From assembly GCA_946482165.1 (NCBI GenBank), contig CAMLQS010000246.1, positions 1 to 7,617 on the forward strand: a stretch of DNA of 7,617 nucleotides, in the 5' to 3' direction. The position numbers and the translations under genes were made by a program. Every line of letters begins with the position of its first letter. The first letter of the stretch is position 1. Below the pieces are notes generated by a model. It ran no database searches and was not told the origin of the DNA. It saw only the letters and a list, made by a program, of their open reading frames with translations. The DNA comes from an uncultured Verrucomicrobiota bacterium (GTDB lineage: Bacteria > Verrucomicrobiota > Verrucomicrobiae > Opitutales > Opitutaceae). Positions 1-5,949 of this stretch are shown here, piece after piece.

Positions 1-304
1 AATAGCGGATCTTGTCGAAGTTGATGTTCTCGAGATCCTTGGTCGCCCAGTGCGTGGGCATGGGCTTGTCGAGGAAGGTCCGGTAGGCCTTGAGGCGGAA
101 ATCGAGGATCCAGTCGGCCTCTTTCTTCACGTCGCTGATGTAGCGGATGACGCTCTCGTTGAGGCCGGAGCCGGCGTCGAACTCGTATTTGACGTCGTAG
201 GTGAAGTCGCCGACGGACTGGTCGATGCCGACGGCGGGGTTTTCGACGGCCGCGGCCTCTTCGGCGGCGTCGGGAGCGGCTAGGGTGTCGGAAGGAGGCT
301 TCAT
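1..304 (-). CDS. sufB: SufB, Fe-S cluster assembly scaffold subunit (N-terminal part, cut by window edge)
   Basis: Only the first 101 residues are visible; the gene continues past the left edge. SufB is the core scaffold of the cytoplasmic SufBCD complex, on which iron-sulfur clusters are built. After a short Ala/Glu/Pro-rich leader of about 30 residues, the protein has the conserved SufB N-terminal region. It includes FTYDVKYEFDAGSGLNE, VIRYISDVKKEADWILDFR, LKAYRTF, KPMPTHW and DLENINFDKIRY, all typical of this very conserved family. The ATG at 304 (minus strand) is the natural start because the family motif begins about 35 residues later. No Shine-Dalgarno sequence precedes it. The gene lies 50 bases downstream of sufC on the same strand, so the two are almost certainly co-transcribed. 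The catalytic and cluster-binding C-terminal half cannot be judged here. Confidence 0.93.
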   Translation of the reverse strand, partial: MKPPSDTLAAPDAAEEAAAVENPAVGIDQSVGDFTYDVKYEFDAGSGLNESVIRYISDVKKEADWILDFRLKAYRTFLDKPMPTHWATKDLENINFDKIRY

Positions 305-313
305 GGGAGTTCG

Positions 314-334
314 GATTTGAAATTTGAGATTTGA
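314..334. repeat. Three tandem heptamers in the sufC-sufB spacer
   Basis: The 50-base gap between sufC and sufB holds three adjacent 7-base units on the plus strand: GATTTGA (314-320), AATTTGA (321-327) and GATTTGA (328-334). They form an AT-rich island in otherwise GC-rich DNA. In the sufB mRNA the units read TCAAATC or TCAAATT and lie about 10-30 bases before the start codon. A low-structure, unpaired leader region is one possible role; slippage-generated repeat is another. Confidence 0.7.
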
Positions 335-354
335 GATCGCTGGCCGAAGGCGCG

Positions 355-1125
355 TCAGGCGACGGCGGCGGCGAGCTCTTGTTTGACCCAATCGTAGCCT
401 TTGGCCTCGAGCTCGAGGGCGAGGGTTTTGTCGCCGGACTTCACGATGCGGCCGTCATACATGACATGCACGAAGTCCGGGACGATGTGATCGAGGAGGC
501 GCTGGTAATGGGTGATGAGGAGGACTCCGAGCTTGTCGCCGCGCATGGCGGTGACGCCTTCGGCGACGATCTTGAGGGCGTCGATGTCGAGGCCGGAGTC
601 GGTCTCGTCCATGAGCGAGAACTTGGGCTCGAGCATGGCCATCTGGAGGATTTCGCAGCGCTTCTTTTCGCCGCCGGAGAAGCCCTCGTTGACCGAGCGG
701 GAGGTGAACTTCCGGTCGATCTTCAGAAGGTCCATCTTGCTATAGAGGCGCTTGTAGTAGGCGGTGGCGTCGATCTCTTCGCCCTCGGCGAGGCGGGCCT
801 GGACAGCGGCGCGGAGGAAGTTGGCGATGGAGACGCCGGGGATCTCGCTGGGGTATTGGAAGGCGAGGAAAAGGCCGGCGCGGGCGCGCTCGTCGGGTTC
901 CATTTCGAGGATCGATTTGCCGTCGAGAAGGACGTCGCCGGAGGTGATGACGTAGTCGGGATGCCCGGCGATGGCCTTGGACAGGGTCGACTTGCCGGTG
1001 CCGTTCGGGCCCATGATGGCGTGGACCTCGCCGGTTTGGATCGTCAGATCTAGACCTTTGACGATGGGCTTCTCGGGAGCGGAAGCGAGGGCGACATGGA
1101 GGGCGCGGATTTCGAGGGAGGACAT
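355..1125 (-). CDS. sufC: SufC, ATPase of the SufBCD Fe-S cluster assembly complex
   Basis: This 256-residue ABC-type ATPase matches the usual SufC length (about 250). SufC binds SufB and SufD in the cytoplasm and drives the conformational changes needed for Fe-S cluster assembly; it is not a transporter subunit. The motifs appear in order: Walker [10 protein letters not shown] (residues 39-47), Q-loop Gln90 in [11 protein letters not shown], signature FSGGEKKR (149-156), Walker B ending in MDETDSGLD (172-180) with Glu174 as catalytic base, and the H-loop His205 in [10 protein letters not shown]. The combination SGGEKKR plus [12 protein letters not shown] is diagnostic for SufC rather than other ABC ATPases. 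All ATPase residues are present. The ATG at 1125 fits the family N-terminus ([11 protein letters not shown]). The gene follows the Fur-type regulator after 52 bases and precedes sufB by 50 bases. No Shine-Dalgarno sequence is visible on the coding strand. Confidence 0.96.
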   Translation of the reverse strand: MSSLEIRALHVALASAPEKPIVKGLDLTIQTGEVHAIMGPNGTGKSTLSKAIAGHPDYVITSGDVLLDGKSILEMEPDERARAGLFLAFQYPSEIPGVSIANFLRAAVQARLAEGEEIDATAYYKRLYSKMDLLKIDRKFTSRSVNEGFSGGEKKRCEILQMAMLEPKFSLMDETDSGLDIDALKIVAEGVTAMRGDKLGVLLITHYQRLLDHIVPDFVHVMYDGRIVKSGDKTLALELEAKGYDWVKQELAAAVA

Positions 1126-1177
1126 GTGAAGAAAAGGAGGATGGATGAAACTTGAGACCTAGGGATGGCGGGGGGAA

Positions 1178-1624
1178 TCAGGCGGAGGGAGCGGCGACGG
1201 GCTTGGCCATCTGGCCGTGGAAGGTGATTTCTATCGATTTGGCGGAATAGCCGGCCGGGAGCAGAGCCCGGATGCGTTCCAGCACGTCGCTCGGCAGCTC
1301 GATGTCATGCGTCGCACCACTTTCCTCGTCGTGGAAGTGGGCGTGCGGGTGGAGATTCGGGCAATAGCGGGTGGGGCCGCGCTCGAAGTTGACCTGACGC
1401 ACCAAGTCGCACTGCACGAGCGTCTCCAAACAGTTGTAAACGGTGGCCAACGAAATCGAAGGCATGGACGCACGAACGCGGGAGTAAACCTCATCGGCGG
1501 TGGGGTGATCACGCCTTTCCAAGAGGGCACGGTAAATTTCCTCGCGCTGGGGGGTATTGCGCAAGCCGCTGTGGGCCAGGCGCTCGGCAAGGCTGGCGGG
1601 GTGATCGGGAGTGTGTGGGCGCAT
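1178..1624 (-). CDS. Fur-family transcriptional regulator (PerR/Irr-like), head of suf operon
   Basis: This 148-residue DNA-binding metalloregulator belongs to the Fur superfamily. The winged helix covers about residues 12-80: LRNTPQREEIYRALLE, HPTADEVYSRVR, then the recognition helix SLATVYNCLETL (58-69). The dimerisation domain follows with HPHAHFHDEESG. Aligned by eye to PerR, regulatory metal ligands are kept at His40, His94, His96 and Asp107, but Cys88 (in RYCPN) replaces PerR Asp85. The structural zinc CxxC is absent: D99 and S102 sit at its place, and there is no second CxxC near the C-terminus. This makes it unlike classical Fur or PerR and closer to Irr-type proteins. I chose the ATG at 1624. 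An upstream extension in frame to 1831 would run through two operator-like sites and into the 3' end of the kinase gene, and has no family similarity. Its position suggests it represses itself and sufCB. Family call is firm; the signal sensed (iron, heme or peroxide) is inference. Confidence 0.88.
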   Translation of the reverse strand: MRPHTPDHPASLAERLAHSGLRNTPQREEIYRALLERRDHPTADEVYSRVRASMPSISLATVYNCLETLVQCDLVRQVNFERGPTRYCPNLHPHAHFHDEESGATHDIELPSDVLERIRALLPAGYSAKSIEITFHGQMAKPVAAPSA

Positions 1625-1667
1625 GCGCAAATTGGGTGTGCCGAAAGAAAATCGGTTCGGCAGAGAA

Positions 1668-1682
1668 CTGGAATCATTCCAA
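1668..1682. promoter_or_regulatory. Fur/PerR/Irr-type operator, box 1
   Basis: CTGGAATCATTCCAA is a 7-1-7 inverted repeat centred on 1675; the inner six positions of each arm (TGGAAT/ATTCCA) are perfectly symmetric. It has the NATTNNNNNAAT layout of Fur-superfamily operators and lies 44 bases before the start codon of the Fur-type gene. Binding by that protein is inferred from layout and proximity. Confidence 0.65.
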
Positions 1683-1696
1683 GCTGCAAGTGGGAA

Positions 1697-1711
1697 TTGG
1701 AATAATTCTAA
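1697..1711. promoter_or_regulatory. Fur/PerR/Irr-type operator, box 2
   Basis: TTGGAATAATTCTAA is a second 7-1-7 inverted repeat, centred on 1704 and 29 bases from the centre of box 1. Six of its seven arm pairs are symmetric; only the G/T at the third position breaks it. It shares the GGAATNATTC core with box 1. It closely resembles the PerR-type arrangement TTATAATNATTATAA, with GAAT in place of TAAT. The likely ligand is the adjacent Fur-family protein. Confidence 0.68.
1705..1710 (-). promoter_or_regulatory. Possible -10 element of the fur-sufCB transcript
   Basis: On the minus strand TAGAAT (one mismatch to TATAAT) lies inside operator box 2. It would start a transcript near 1698 with a leader of roughly 75 bases, and box 1 would then lie just downstream of the start. 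A repressor on either box would block RNA polymerase. I found no good -35 hexamer at 16-18 bases spacing (the best is CTCGTT at 1728-1733), so this is tentative. Confidence 0.35.
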
Positions 1712-1761
1712 ACAAGTAGAGCCACTAAACGAGACGATTGCCGGATGTTTACTCCCCCGGC

Positions 1762-1787
1762 CGGGGTGGGTGACGCACCGCGCCCCG
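1762..1787 (-). terminator. Possible factor-dependent terminator hairpin after the hybrid kinase gene
   Basis: One base after the kinase stop codon the minus strand can fold as CGGGG (1787-1783), inner stem GGTG-CGT-CACC, then CCCCG (1766-1762), with a small internal loop between the two stems. A GC-only palindrome CCCCGGCCGGGG (1755-1766) overlaps it. There is no U-tract, so it is not a classical intrinsic terminator. GC-rich DNA folds easily, so this is weak. Confidence 0.28.
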
Positions 1788-1788
1788 C

Positions 1789-3837
1789 CTAACCGAGGTT
1801 GTCCAGCGGGGAGGTGGGTGGGCGGATGCAATCCGCGACCACGGAGAGTAAACCGTCGACGGAGTAGGGCTTCGCCAAGAAGCCGTTGACCATCAATCCG
1901 GAATCCCGGCCGACGCGACCGGTCGGATCGTGGCCGCTGGCGGCGATGATCGGAAGCCGCGGCTGGATACGGCGCAGGGCGCTGATCGTGGCCTGACCGT
2001 CCATGATCGGCATCACCAGATCGGTGATAACAAGTGCGATGCGTTCGCGATGCTGGGCAAAAAGCGCCACGCCTTCGGCGCCATCGCCCGCGAGGAGAAT
2101 TCGGTAGCCGTGGGCTTCGAGCGTGTGCCGGGTAAGGTCCCTGATCGACGGTTCGTCGTCGATGACCAGAATCGTCTGGCCGTCGCCCCGCGGGCCGGGG
2201 GCGGCCGCCGGGCTTTGGTCGAGCGGCTCAAGCTCGGGCTGAGCTGGAAGATGCACACGGAAGACCGCGCCATGGCCGGGCGAACTTTGCACGGTGATAA
2301 AGCCGCCGTGCTCTCGGATGATCGCGTGAACGGTGGACAGGCCCAGGCCGGTGCCTTTGCCAACGTCCTTCGTGGTGAAAAACGGTTCGAAAATCCGATC
2401 GACGTGCTCGGCGGCGATGCCATGCCCGGTGTCGGTCACGGCGATGACGACATGGGGTCCGGGATGCGCCTGGGGCGTGGCGGCGGCGAAATTGTCGTCG
2501 ATCCGGAGATTGGTGGCGGAAAAGGTGAGGGTGCCCCCTCCAGGCATCGCGTCACGGGCGTTGAGGGCAAGGTTGAGCAGAACCTGGTTTATCTGGGTGG
2601 GATCGGCGGATACGGCCCAAAGCCCGGGGGCGATGTCGGACTGCACGGAAAGGTTGCGCGGAAACGTTTCCGCGGCGAACCGGGCGGCCTGTTTGATGAG
2701 GTGGCGGATCTCGATCGCCTGGCGGCGTCCCTCGACGCCGCGCGCGAAGGTGAGGACTTGGCGCACGAGCTCGGCGCTGCGTTGGGCGCTGGTTTCGATC
2801 GTGGCGATAAGGCGTTTCGCGTCAGGTCCGGGCTGGTGCAGGCGCAGCAGGTCGAGCGCGAGCAGGATCGGCGCGAGCATGTTGTTCAGGTCGTGGGCGA
2901 TCCCGCCTGCGAGGGTGCCGATGCTTTCGAGGCGCTGGGCGCGGAGAAACTGCGCCTGAAGCCGGCTTTGCTCGGTGATGTCGGTCATGCCGCCGAGCAT
3001 GCGCATCGCGTTGCCGGCTTGATCGCGAACGACGCGTCCCCGGTCGATGACGGTGGCATAGGTGCCATCCGCCCGGCGGAAGCGGTATTCCTCGCGCCAA
3101 AATTCGCGGCCTTGGTCACGGGCGCGGTTCAGGCTCTTTAGCACGCGTTCACGGTCCTCGGGATGGACGGCGGCGGTCCAGGTCGAGAACTGGTTGTCAA
3201 ATTCCCGGGGCGTGTAGCCGAAGCGGGTGTAGAAGGAGTCGTTCCACCAGAGTGTGTCTGCGGCGATATCCCAATCCCAGATGGCGTCGCTGGTGGCGCC
3301 GGCGATGAGCTGGAACCGCTCGCGGCTGGCGCGGAGCTCCTCCTCGGAACGCAGTTGCTCGGTGATGTCTCGCGCGATGACGAGACGAGCGGGACGTCCT
3401 TCAAACACCATGGGCTGGGACAGGGTCTCGACGGTGAGGAGGCAGCCATCGCGACGCCGGTGTATCCAGCGACCGGAGCGGTCGTCCTCGGGCTCCTGGC
3501 CGGAGGACCGGCGCTCGGCGAGATAGGCCAGGAAACGGGCCGCCTCGTCGGGTGTGCGAATATCGTGAACCGTCATCGCGAGGAACTCCTCGCGCGTGTA
3601 GCCGTAGGTGGCGAGCGAGGCTTCGTTGACCGCCAGGAATCGAAAGGTCTCGGCGTCGCGGATCCACATCGGGAGCGGATTGAGCTCGAAGAGCCGGCGA
3701 AAGGCGGCCTCGGTCTCCCGGCAGGCGGCGAGGGCGCGTTCATGTCGCGCCTCGGAGTCGGCGAGAAGACGGGCGAGGTCCGCGGCGGAAGGCGCGGGCG
3801 GCGAGGAGAAATCGATTGGCGAAGCGGGCTCGGGCAT
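1789..3837 (-). CDS. Soluble hybrid sensor histidine kinase: PAS-PAS-HisKA-HATPase-REC
   Basis: This 682-residue two-component protein senses an unknown signal, autophosphorylates and passes phosphate to its own receiver. In order: an unstructured Pro/Ala-rich start; a coiled segment (about 25-45); PAS 1 (about 45-160, [13 protein letters not shown]...ARDITEQ); PAS 2 of PAS_3 type (about 170-290, DAIWDWD...HPEDRERV...GGMTDITEQ); HisKA with phospho-acceptor His315 in [11 protein letters not shown]; HATPase with N-box NLALNARDA (422-430), G1 DTGHG (469-473), F-box FEPFFTTK (483-490) and G2 GKGTGLGLS (493-501); and a receiver (about 555-675) with DD 560-561, phospho-Asp606 in [11 protein letters not shown], Ser634 and Lys656. 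All catalytic residues are present. The HDLNN form is typical of NtrB-like or hybrid kinases. No transmembrane segment is seen, so it is cytoplasmic. I preferred the ATG at 3837 because an upstream TTG at 3891 falls in the trxB terminator tail. There is no output domain and no adjacent response regulator. Confidence 0.94.
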   Translation of the reverse strand: MPEPASPIDFSSPPAPSAADLARLLADSEARHERALAACRETEAAFRRLFELNPLPMWIRDAETFRFLAVNEASLATYGYTREEFLAMTVHDIRTPDEAARFLAYLAERRSSGQEPEDDRSGRWIHRRRDGCLLTVETLSQPMVFEGRPARLVIARDITEQLRSEEELRASRERFQLIAGATSDAIWDWDIAADTLWWNDSFYTRFGYTPREFDNQFSTWTAAVHPEDRERVLKSLNRARDQGREFWREEYRFRRADGTYATVIDRGRVVRDQAGNAMRMLGGMTDITEQSRLQAQFLRAQRLESIGTLAGGIAHDLNNMLAPILLALDLLRLHQPGPDAKRLIATIETSAQRSAELVRQVLTFARGVEGRRQAIEIRHLIKQAARFAAETFPRNLSVQSDIAPGLWAVSADPTQINQVLLNLALNARDAMPGGGTLTFSATNLRIDDNFAAATPQAHPGPHVVIAVTDTGHGIAAEHVDRIFEPFFTTKDVGKGTGLGLSTVHAIIREHGGFITVQSSPGHGAVFRVHLPAQPELEPLDQSPAAAPGPRGDGQTILVIDDEPSIRDLTRHTLEAHGYRILLAGDGAEGVALFAQHRERIALVITDLVMPIMDGQATISALRRIQPRLPIIAASGHDPTGRVGRDSGLMVNGFLAKPYSVDGLLSVVADCIRPPTSPLDNLG

Positions 3838-3856
3838 CGGTCGGCGTTCCGCCCTG

Positions 3857-3862
3857 AGTATA
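3857..3862 (-). promoter_or_regulatory. Possible -10 element of the hybrid kinase gene
   Basis: TATACT on the minus strand (one mismatch to TATAAT) lies 19 bases before the kinase ATG and would give a leader of about a dozen bases. It sits between the trxB terminator and the kinase start, where a promoter is expected. No convincing -35 hexamer is visible 16-18 bases upstream. Confidence 0.35.
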
Positions 3863-3885
3863 TCTGGGCACGCGGCCGAAAGGGG

Positions 3886-3919
3886 AAACAAAATCCCCCG
3901 GGGGAAACTACCCGGGGGA
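3886..3919 (-). terminator. Intrinsic terminator of trxB
   Basis: Read on the minus strand, TCCCCCGGG (3919-3911), an 8-base loop TAGTTTCC, and CCCGGGGGA (3902-3894) form a perfect 9-bp GC-rich stem. TTTTGTTT (3893-3886) follows immediately. This is a textbook Rho-independent terminator, 27 bases after the trxB stop codon, and it separates trxB from the downstream kinase gene. Confidence 0.9.
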
Positions 3920-3945
3920 CGAAACTGGCGGAGGCGGGGGCGGGC

Positions 3946-4890
3946 TCAGCCTTCGTGTTCGGCCAACCAGCGCTCCGCCTCGATGGCGGCCTGGCAACCC
4001 ATGCCGGCGGCCGTGATGGCCTGGCGGTAGACGTGGTCGGCGCAGTCGCCGGCGACGTAGACGCCCGCGACCCTGGTTTTCACCTGGGAGCCGGCGACGG
4101 GCTTGAAATAGCCGCCCTCGTCCACGTCGAGCGCGGTGGCGAAGGGGCCGGAATTGGGCACGTGGCCGATGGCGACGAAGACGCCCTTCAGGGGCAGGAC
4201 GCGCTCGACGCCGGTATTGAGGTCCTTGATACGGAGGCCGGACACGGCGCCCTGCTCGACGCCCTCGACGGCGACGGGAACGGCGTTCCATACGCACTCG
4301 ATCTTCGGGTGCGAGGTGGCGCGGTCGGCCATGATCTTCGAAGCCCGGAGGGCGTCGCGGCGATGCACGAGATAGACCTTGCTGGCGAAGCGGGTGAGGA
4401 AGAGGGCCTCTTCGGCCGCGCTGTCGCCGCCGCCGATGACGGCGACGTCCATTTTGCGGTAAAAGGCGCCGTCGCAGGTGGCGCAGGTCGTCACGCCCTT
4501 GCCGCCGTAGAGCTCCTTTTCGCCGGGCACGCCGGTCATGCGGGGCGAGGCGCCGGTGGAGATGATGATGCTTTTGGCCAGGATGACCCGATCGCCGCAG
4601 ACGAGCTTGCGGGGGAAGGACTCGAAATCGACGGACTGGACCTGCGACTGTTCGAAGCGCGCCCCGAACTTGGTCGCCTGCTCCCGCAGGTTTTGCATGA
4701 GCTGGAAGCCGTCGATGCCCTGCGGAAAGCCGGGGAAGTTTTCCACTTCGCTGGTGGTCGTGAGCTGGCCCCCGGGCAGGCTGCCCTCGATAACGAGGGG
4801 ATTGAGATTGGCGCGGCCGGTGTAGATGGCGGCCGTGAGACCGGCGCAGCCGGTGCCGACGATGACGACGTTTTCGACGGGGGAGGACAT
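3946..4890 (-). CDS. trxB: Thioredoxin reductase (NADPH), TrxB
   Basis: This 314-residue flavoprotein has the usual length of low-molecular-weight bacterial TrxB (about 310-320). It transfers electrons from NADPH through FAD and a redox disulfide to thioredoxin in the cytoplasm. The FAD Rossmann motif [11 protein letters not shown] begins at about residue 11. [17 protein letters not shown] (40-56) is the conserved isoalloxazine-contacting region. The active-site disulfide is Cys136-Ala-Thr-Cys139 in [11 protein letters not shown]. The NADPH site is [11 protein letters not shown] (152-162) with HRRD (176-179), and the C-terminal FAD motif is [10 protein letters not shown] (276-285). All key residues are intact. 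GTGCAG replaces the more usual GSGPAG, a tolerated change. The ATG at 4890 places [12 protein letters not shown] at the start; a GTG at 4956 would add 22 unconserved residues and read through a hairpin. No Shine-Dalgarno sequence. An intrinsic terminator follows. Confidence 0.95.
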   Translation of the reverse strand: MSSPVENVVIVGTGCAGLTAAIYTGRANLNPLVIEGSLPGGQLTTTSEVENFPGFPQGIDGFQLMQNLREQATKFGARFEQSQVQSVDFESFPRKLVCGDRVILAKSIIISTGASPRMTGVPGEKELYGGKGVTTCATCDGAFYRKMDVAVIGGGDSAAEEALFLTRFASKVYLVHRRDALRASKIMADRATSHPKIECVWNAVPVAVEGVEQGAVSGLRIKDLNTGVERVLPLKGVFVAIGHVPNSGPFATALDVDEGGYFKPVAGSQVKTRVAGVYVAGDCADHVYRQAITAAGMGCQAAIEAERWLAEHEG

Positions 4891-4916
4891 GAAAAGGGAA
4901 AGGTCCGAGGGCGACA

Positions 4917-4938
4917 GGTTGCCCGGGGCTTGGCAACC
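4917..4938. other. Perfect hairpin between lipoprotein gene and trxB
   Basis: GGTTGCC (4917-4923), an 8-base spacer and GGCAACC (4932-4938) form a perfect 7-bp stem, 27 bases upstream of the trxB ATG. A second small inverted repeat, CCCGCAAGCGGG (4938-4949), sits directly beside it. There is no U-tract on the minus strand. It could be a Rho-dependent end of the lipoprotein transcript, a 5' mRNA structure of trxB, or chance in GC-rich DNA. Confidence 0.4.
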
Positions 4939-5001
4939 CGCAAGCGGGGCCGACACGACGAGCGCGCGCCGCGGACGGCCTCGCGCCCACGTCCGCTTGT
5001 T

Positions 5002-5835
5002 TCAAAAGAGTCGCAGGAGCGAGCGCGGGCCCACGTCGATGAAGGTCTCGCGCTCGGGAGAAGGGCGGGGAAGGCGTCGCAAGAGGCGTCCGCGGGCGTC
5101 GAAGACGCCGATCGCGGAGGCGTCCGCGAGCGAGGCGAAGTATTCGCGGGCCTCGGCGTCGAAGGCGAAAGACATGCCTTGCACGGGAACCTCGAAGACC
5201 AGTTCTCCGAGGCGGGTTCCGGTCGTGCTAAAGCGAATCAGCCGGTCGCTTTTCTGGGCCGGAAGGATGAGCAGCTCGTCCTGAAGCGAATCGTAGGCGA
5301 CGCCCCAGGCGGGGGCCTGGAGACCTTCGAGTTTGTGGTAGTGTTCGAGTTCGCCGTTTATGTCGGTCTCGAAGACGGCGGGGGCGGTCGGGTCGGTGAA
5401 GAACAGGTGCCGGTCGCGGGAGCGGATGGCGAGGTCGCGCCCGCCGAGCGGGATGGCGGGGGCGCGGAAGCTGCGTTTGATCGCGGCCGCGGGGCGATCG
5501 ATGACTCGGATATGATTTCCCGGGAAAAGGCGGATGAAAAAATGATCCGTGTAGGGGTCGTAGGCCATGCCAAGCACATGTTCGCCGTGGTCGACGTAGG
5601 CGGGCACTCCGGTATTTTCGTTGCCGCTGAGCGGGTCGATGTCGCGGATAGTCGGCCCGAGGGCGGGGGAATAGAGGTAGGCGTGCCGGGGCCCGGGCGT
5701 GCTGCATCCGGCGGCGAAGAGGGCTAGGCAGGCGAGAAGCGGAAAAAAGACGCGCCGGGTCTTGGCGCGAGGGATTCGGGCGCTTTGTTGATACTCAAGT
5801 CGCGGGCGCGGGCTCGCTGCTGCTGGCTCTTTCAT
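5002..5835 (-). CDS. Predicted lipoprotein with beta-propeller-like (NHL/SMP-30-type) repeats, function unknown
   Basis: This 277-residue protein starts with a long basic n-region (residues 1-28, ending AKTRR), then a hydrophobic stretch VFFPLLACLALF and a lipobox AAGC with Cys44, indicating export and lipid attachment. The mature part shows four similar units spaced 44-45 residues apart. Each begins with a hydrophobic-Ala-aromatic-Asp-like motif: MAYDPYTDHFFI (Ala91), LAIRSRDRHLFF (Ala136), VAYDSLQDELLI (Ala180) and FAFDAEAREYFA (Ala224). This spacing and pattern are typical of beta-propeller blades in the NHL/SMP-30/WD class. No catalytic motif stands out, so a binding or structural role is likely but unproven. 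The ATG at 5835 is the only in-frame start before the signal peptide. No Shine-Dalgarno is visible. trxB lies 111 bases downstream on the same strand; a functional link is not shown. I do not recognise the specific family. Confidence 0.8.
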   Translation of the reverse strand: MKEPAAASPRPRLEYQQSARIPRAKTRRVFFPLLACLALFAAGCSTPGPRHAYLYSPALGPTIRDIDPLSGNENTGVPAYVDHGEHVLGMAYDPYTDHFFIRLFPGNHIRVIDRPAAAIKRSFRAPAIPLGGRDLAIRSRDRHLFFTDPTAPAVFETDINGELEHYHKLEGLQAPAWGVAYDSLQDELLILPAQKSDRLIRFSTTGTRLGELVFEVPVQGMSFAFDAEAREYFASLADASAIGVFDARGRLLRRLPRPSPERETFIDVGPRSLLRLF

Positions 5836-5949
5836 TTAAAGGTTAAGCGGATAGGCCCGAACGGACTGTCCGCACAACACATTTGCATGCGCGCCATGCC
5901 ACGGAGGGGCGGCCCGCCGGTGGTGAGGCGCTTGCGGTATATTTTATCC
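5836..5949. promoter_or_regulatory. Divergent promoter region with two short palindromes
   Basis: This 114-base spacer separates the minus-strand lipoprotein gene from the plus-strand oxidoreductase gene and must hold both promoters. It contains CGGACTGTCCG (5862-5872, perfect 5-1-5) and GCATG-CGCGC-CATGC (5885-5899, perfect 5-5-5). Both could be operator half-site pairs, but no known regulator consensus is matched. I see no good -35/-10 pair for either gene. Confidence 0.4.
5938..5943 (+). promoter_or_regulatory. Possible -10 element of the oxidoreductase gene (leaderless)
   Basis: TATATT in an AT-rich patch ends 6 bases before the ATG at 5950. Used as a -10 box, it would place the transcription start at or next to the start codon, giving a leaderless mRNA. 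No -35 hexamer is recognisable at the right distance, so this is weak. Confidence 0.25.

Noticed and set aside
331..1053. A 240-codon plus-strand open frame opposite sufC
   Set aside because: It mirrors the SufC reading frame and shows no family motifs; SufC is certain.
1136..1155. AGGAGG followed by ATGGATG on the plus strand, resembling a ribosome binding site and start
   Set aside because: The frame from 1141 stops after four codons and lies in the fur-sufC spacer on the opposite strand.
1625..1831. N-terminal extension of the Fur-type protein to an ATG at 1831
   Set aside because: The added 69 residues have no family similarity, overlap the kinase 3' end and would place both operator boxes and the possible promoter inside coding sequence.
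1930..3141. A 403-codon plus-strand open frame opposite the hybrid kinase
   Set aside because: Low-complexity Gly/Ala/Arg/Asp-rich translation antisense to kinase, HATPase and receiver motifs that are all intact.
3838..3891. TTG start at 3891 for the hybrid kinase
   Set aside because: It falls in the U-tract of the trxB terminator, and the added 18 residues are not part of any domain.
4891..4956. GTG start at 4956 for trxB
   Set aside because: It adds 22 residues before the conserved TrxB N-terminus and runs through the 4917-4938 hairpin.
3163..5727. An 854-codon open frame on the plus strand opposite the kinase, trxB and lipoprotein genes
   Set aside because: It crosses three well-supported minus-strand genes and the trxB terminator, and its translation is Gly/Ala/Asp/Val-rich with no recognisable domain. 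It is an antisense artefact of GC-rich codon bias.
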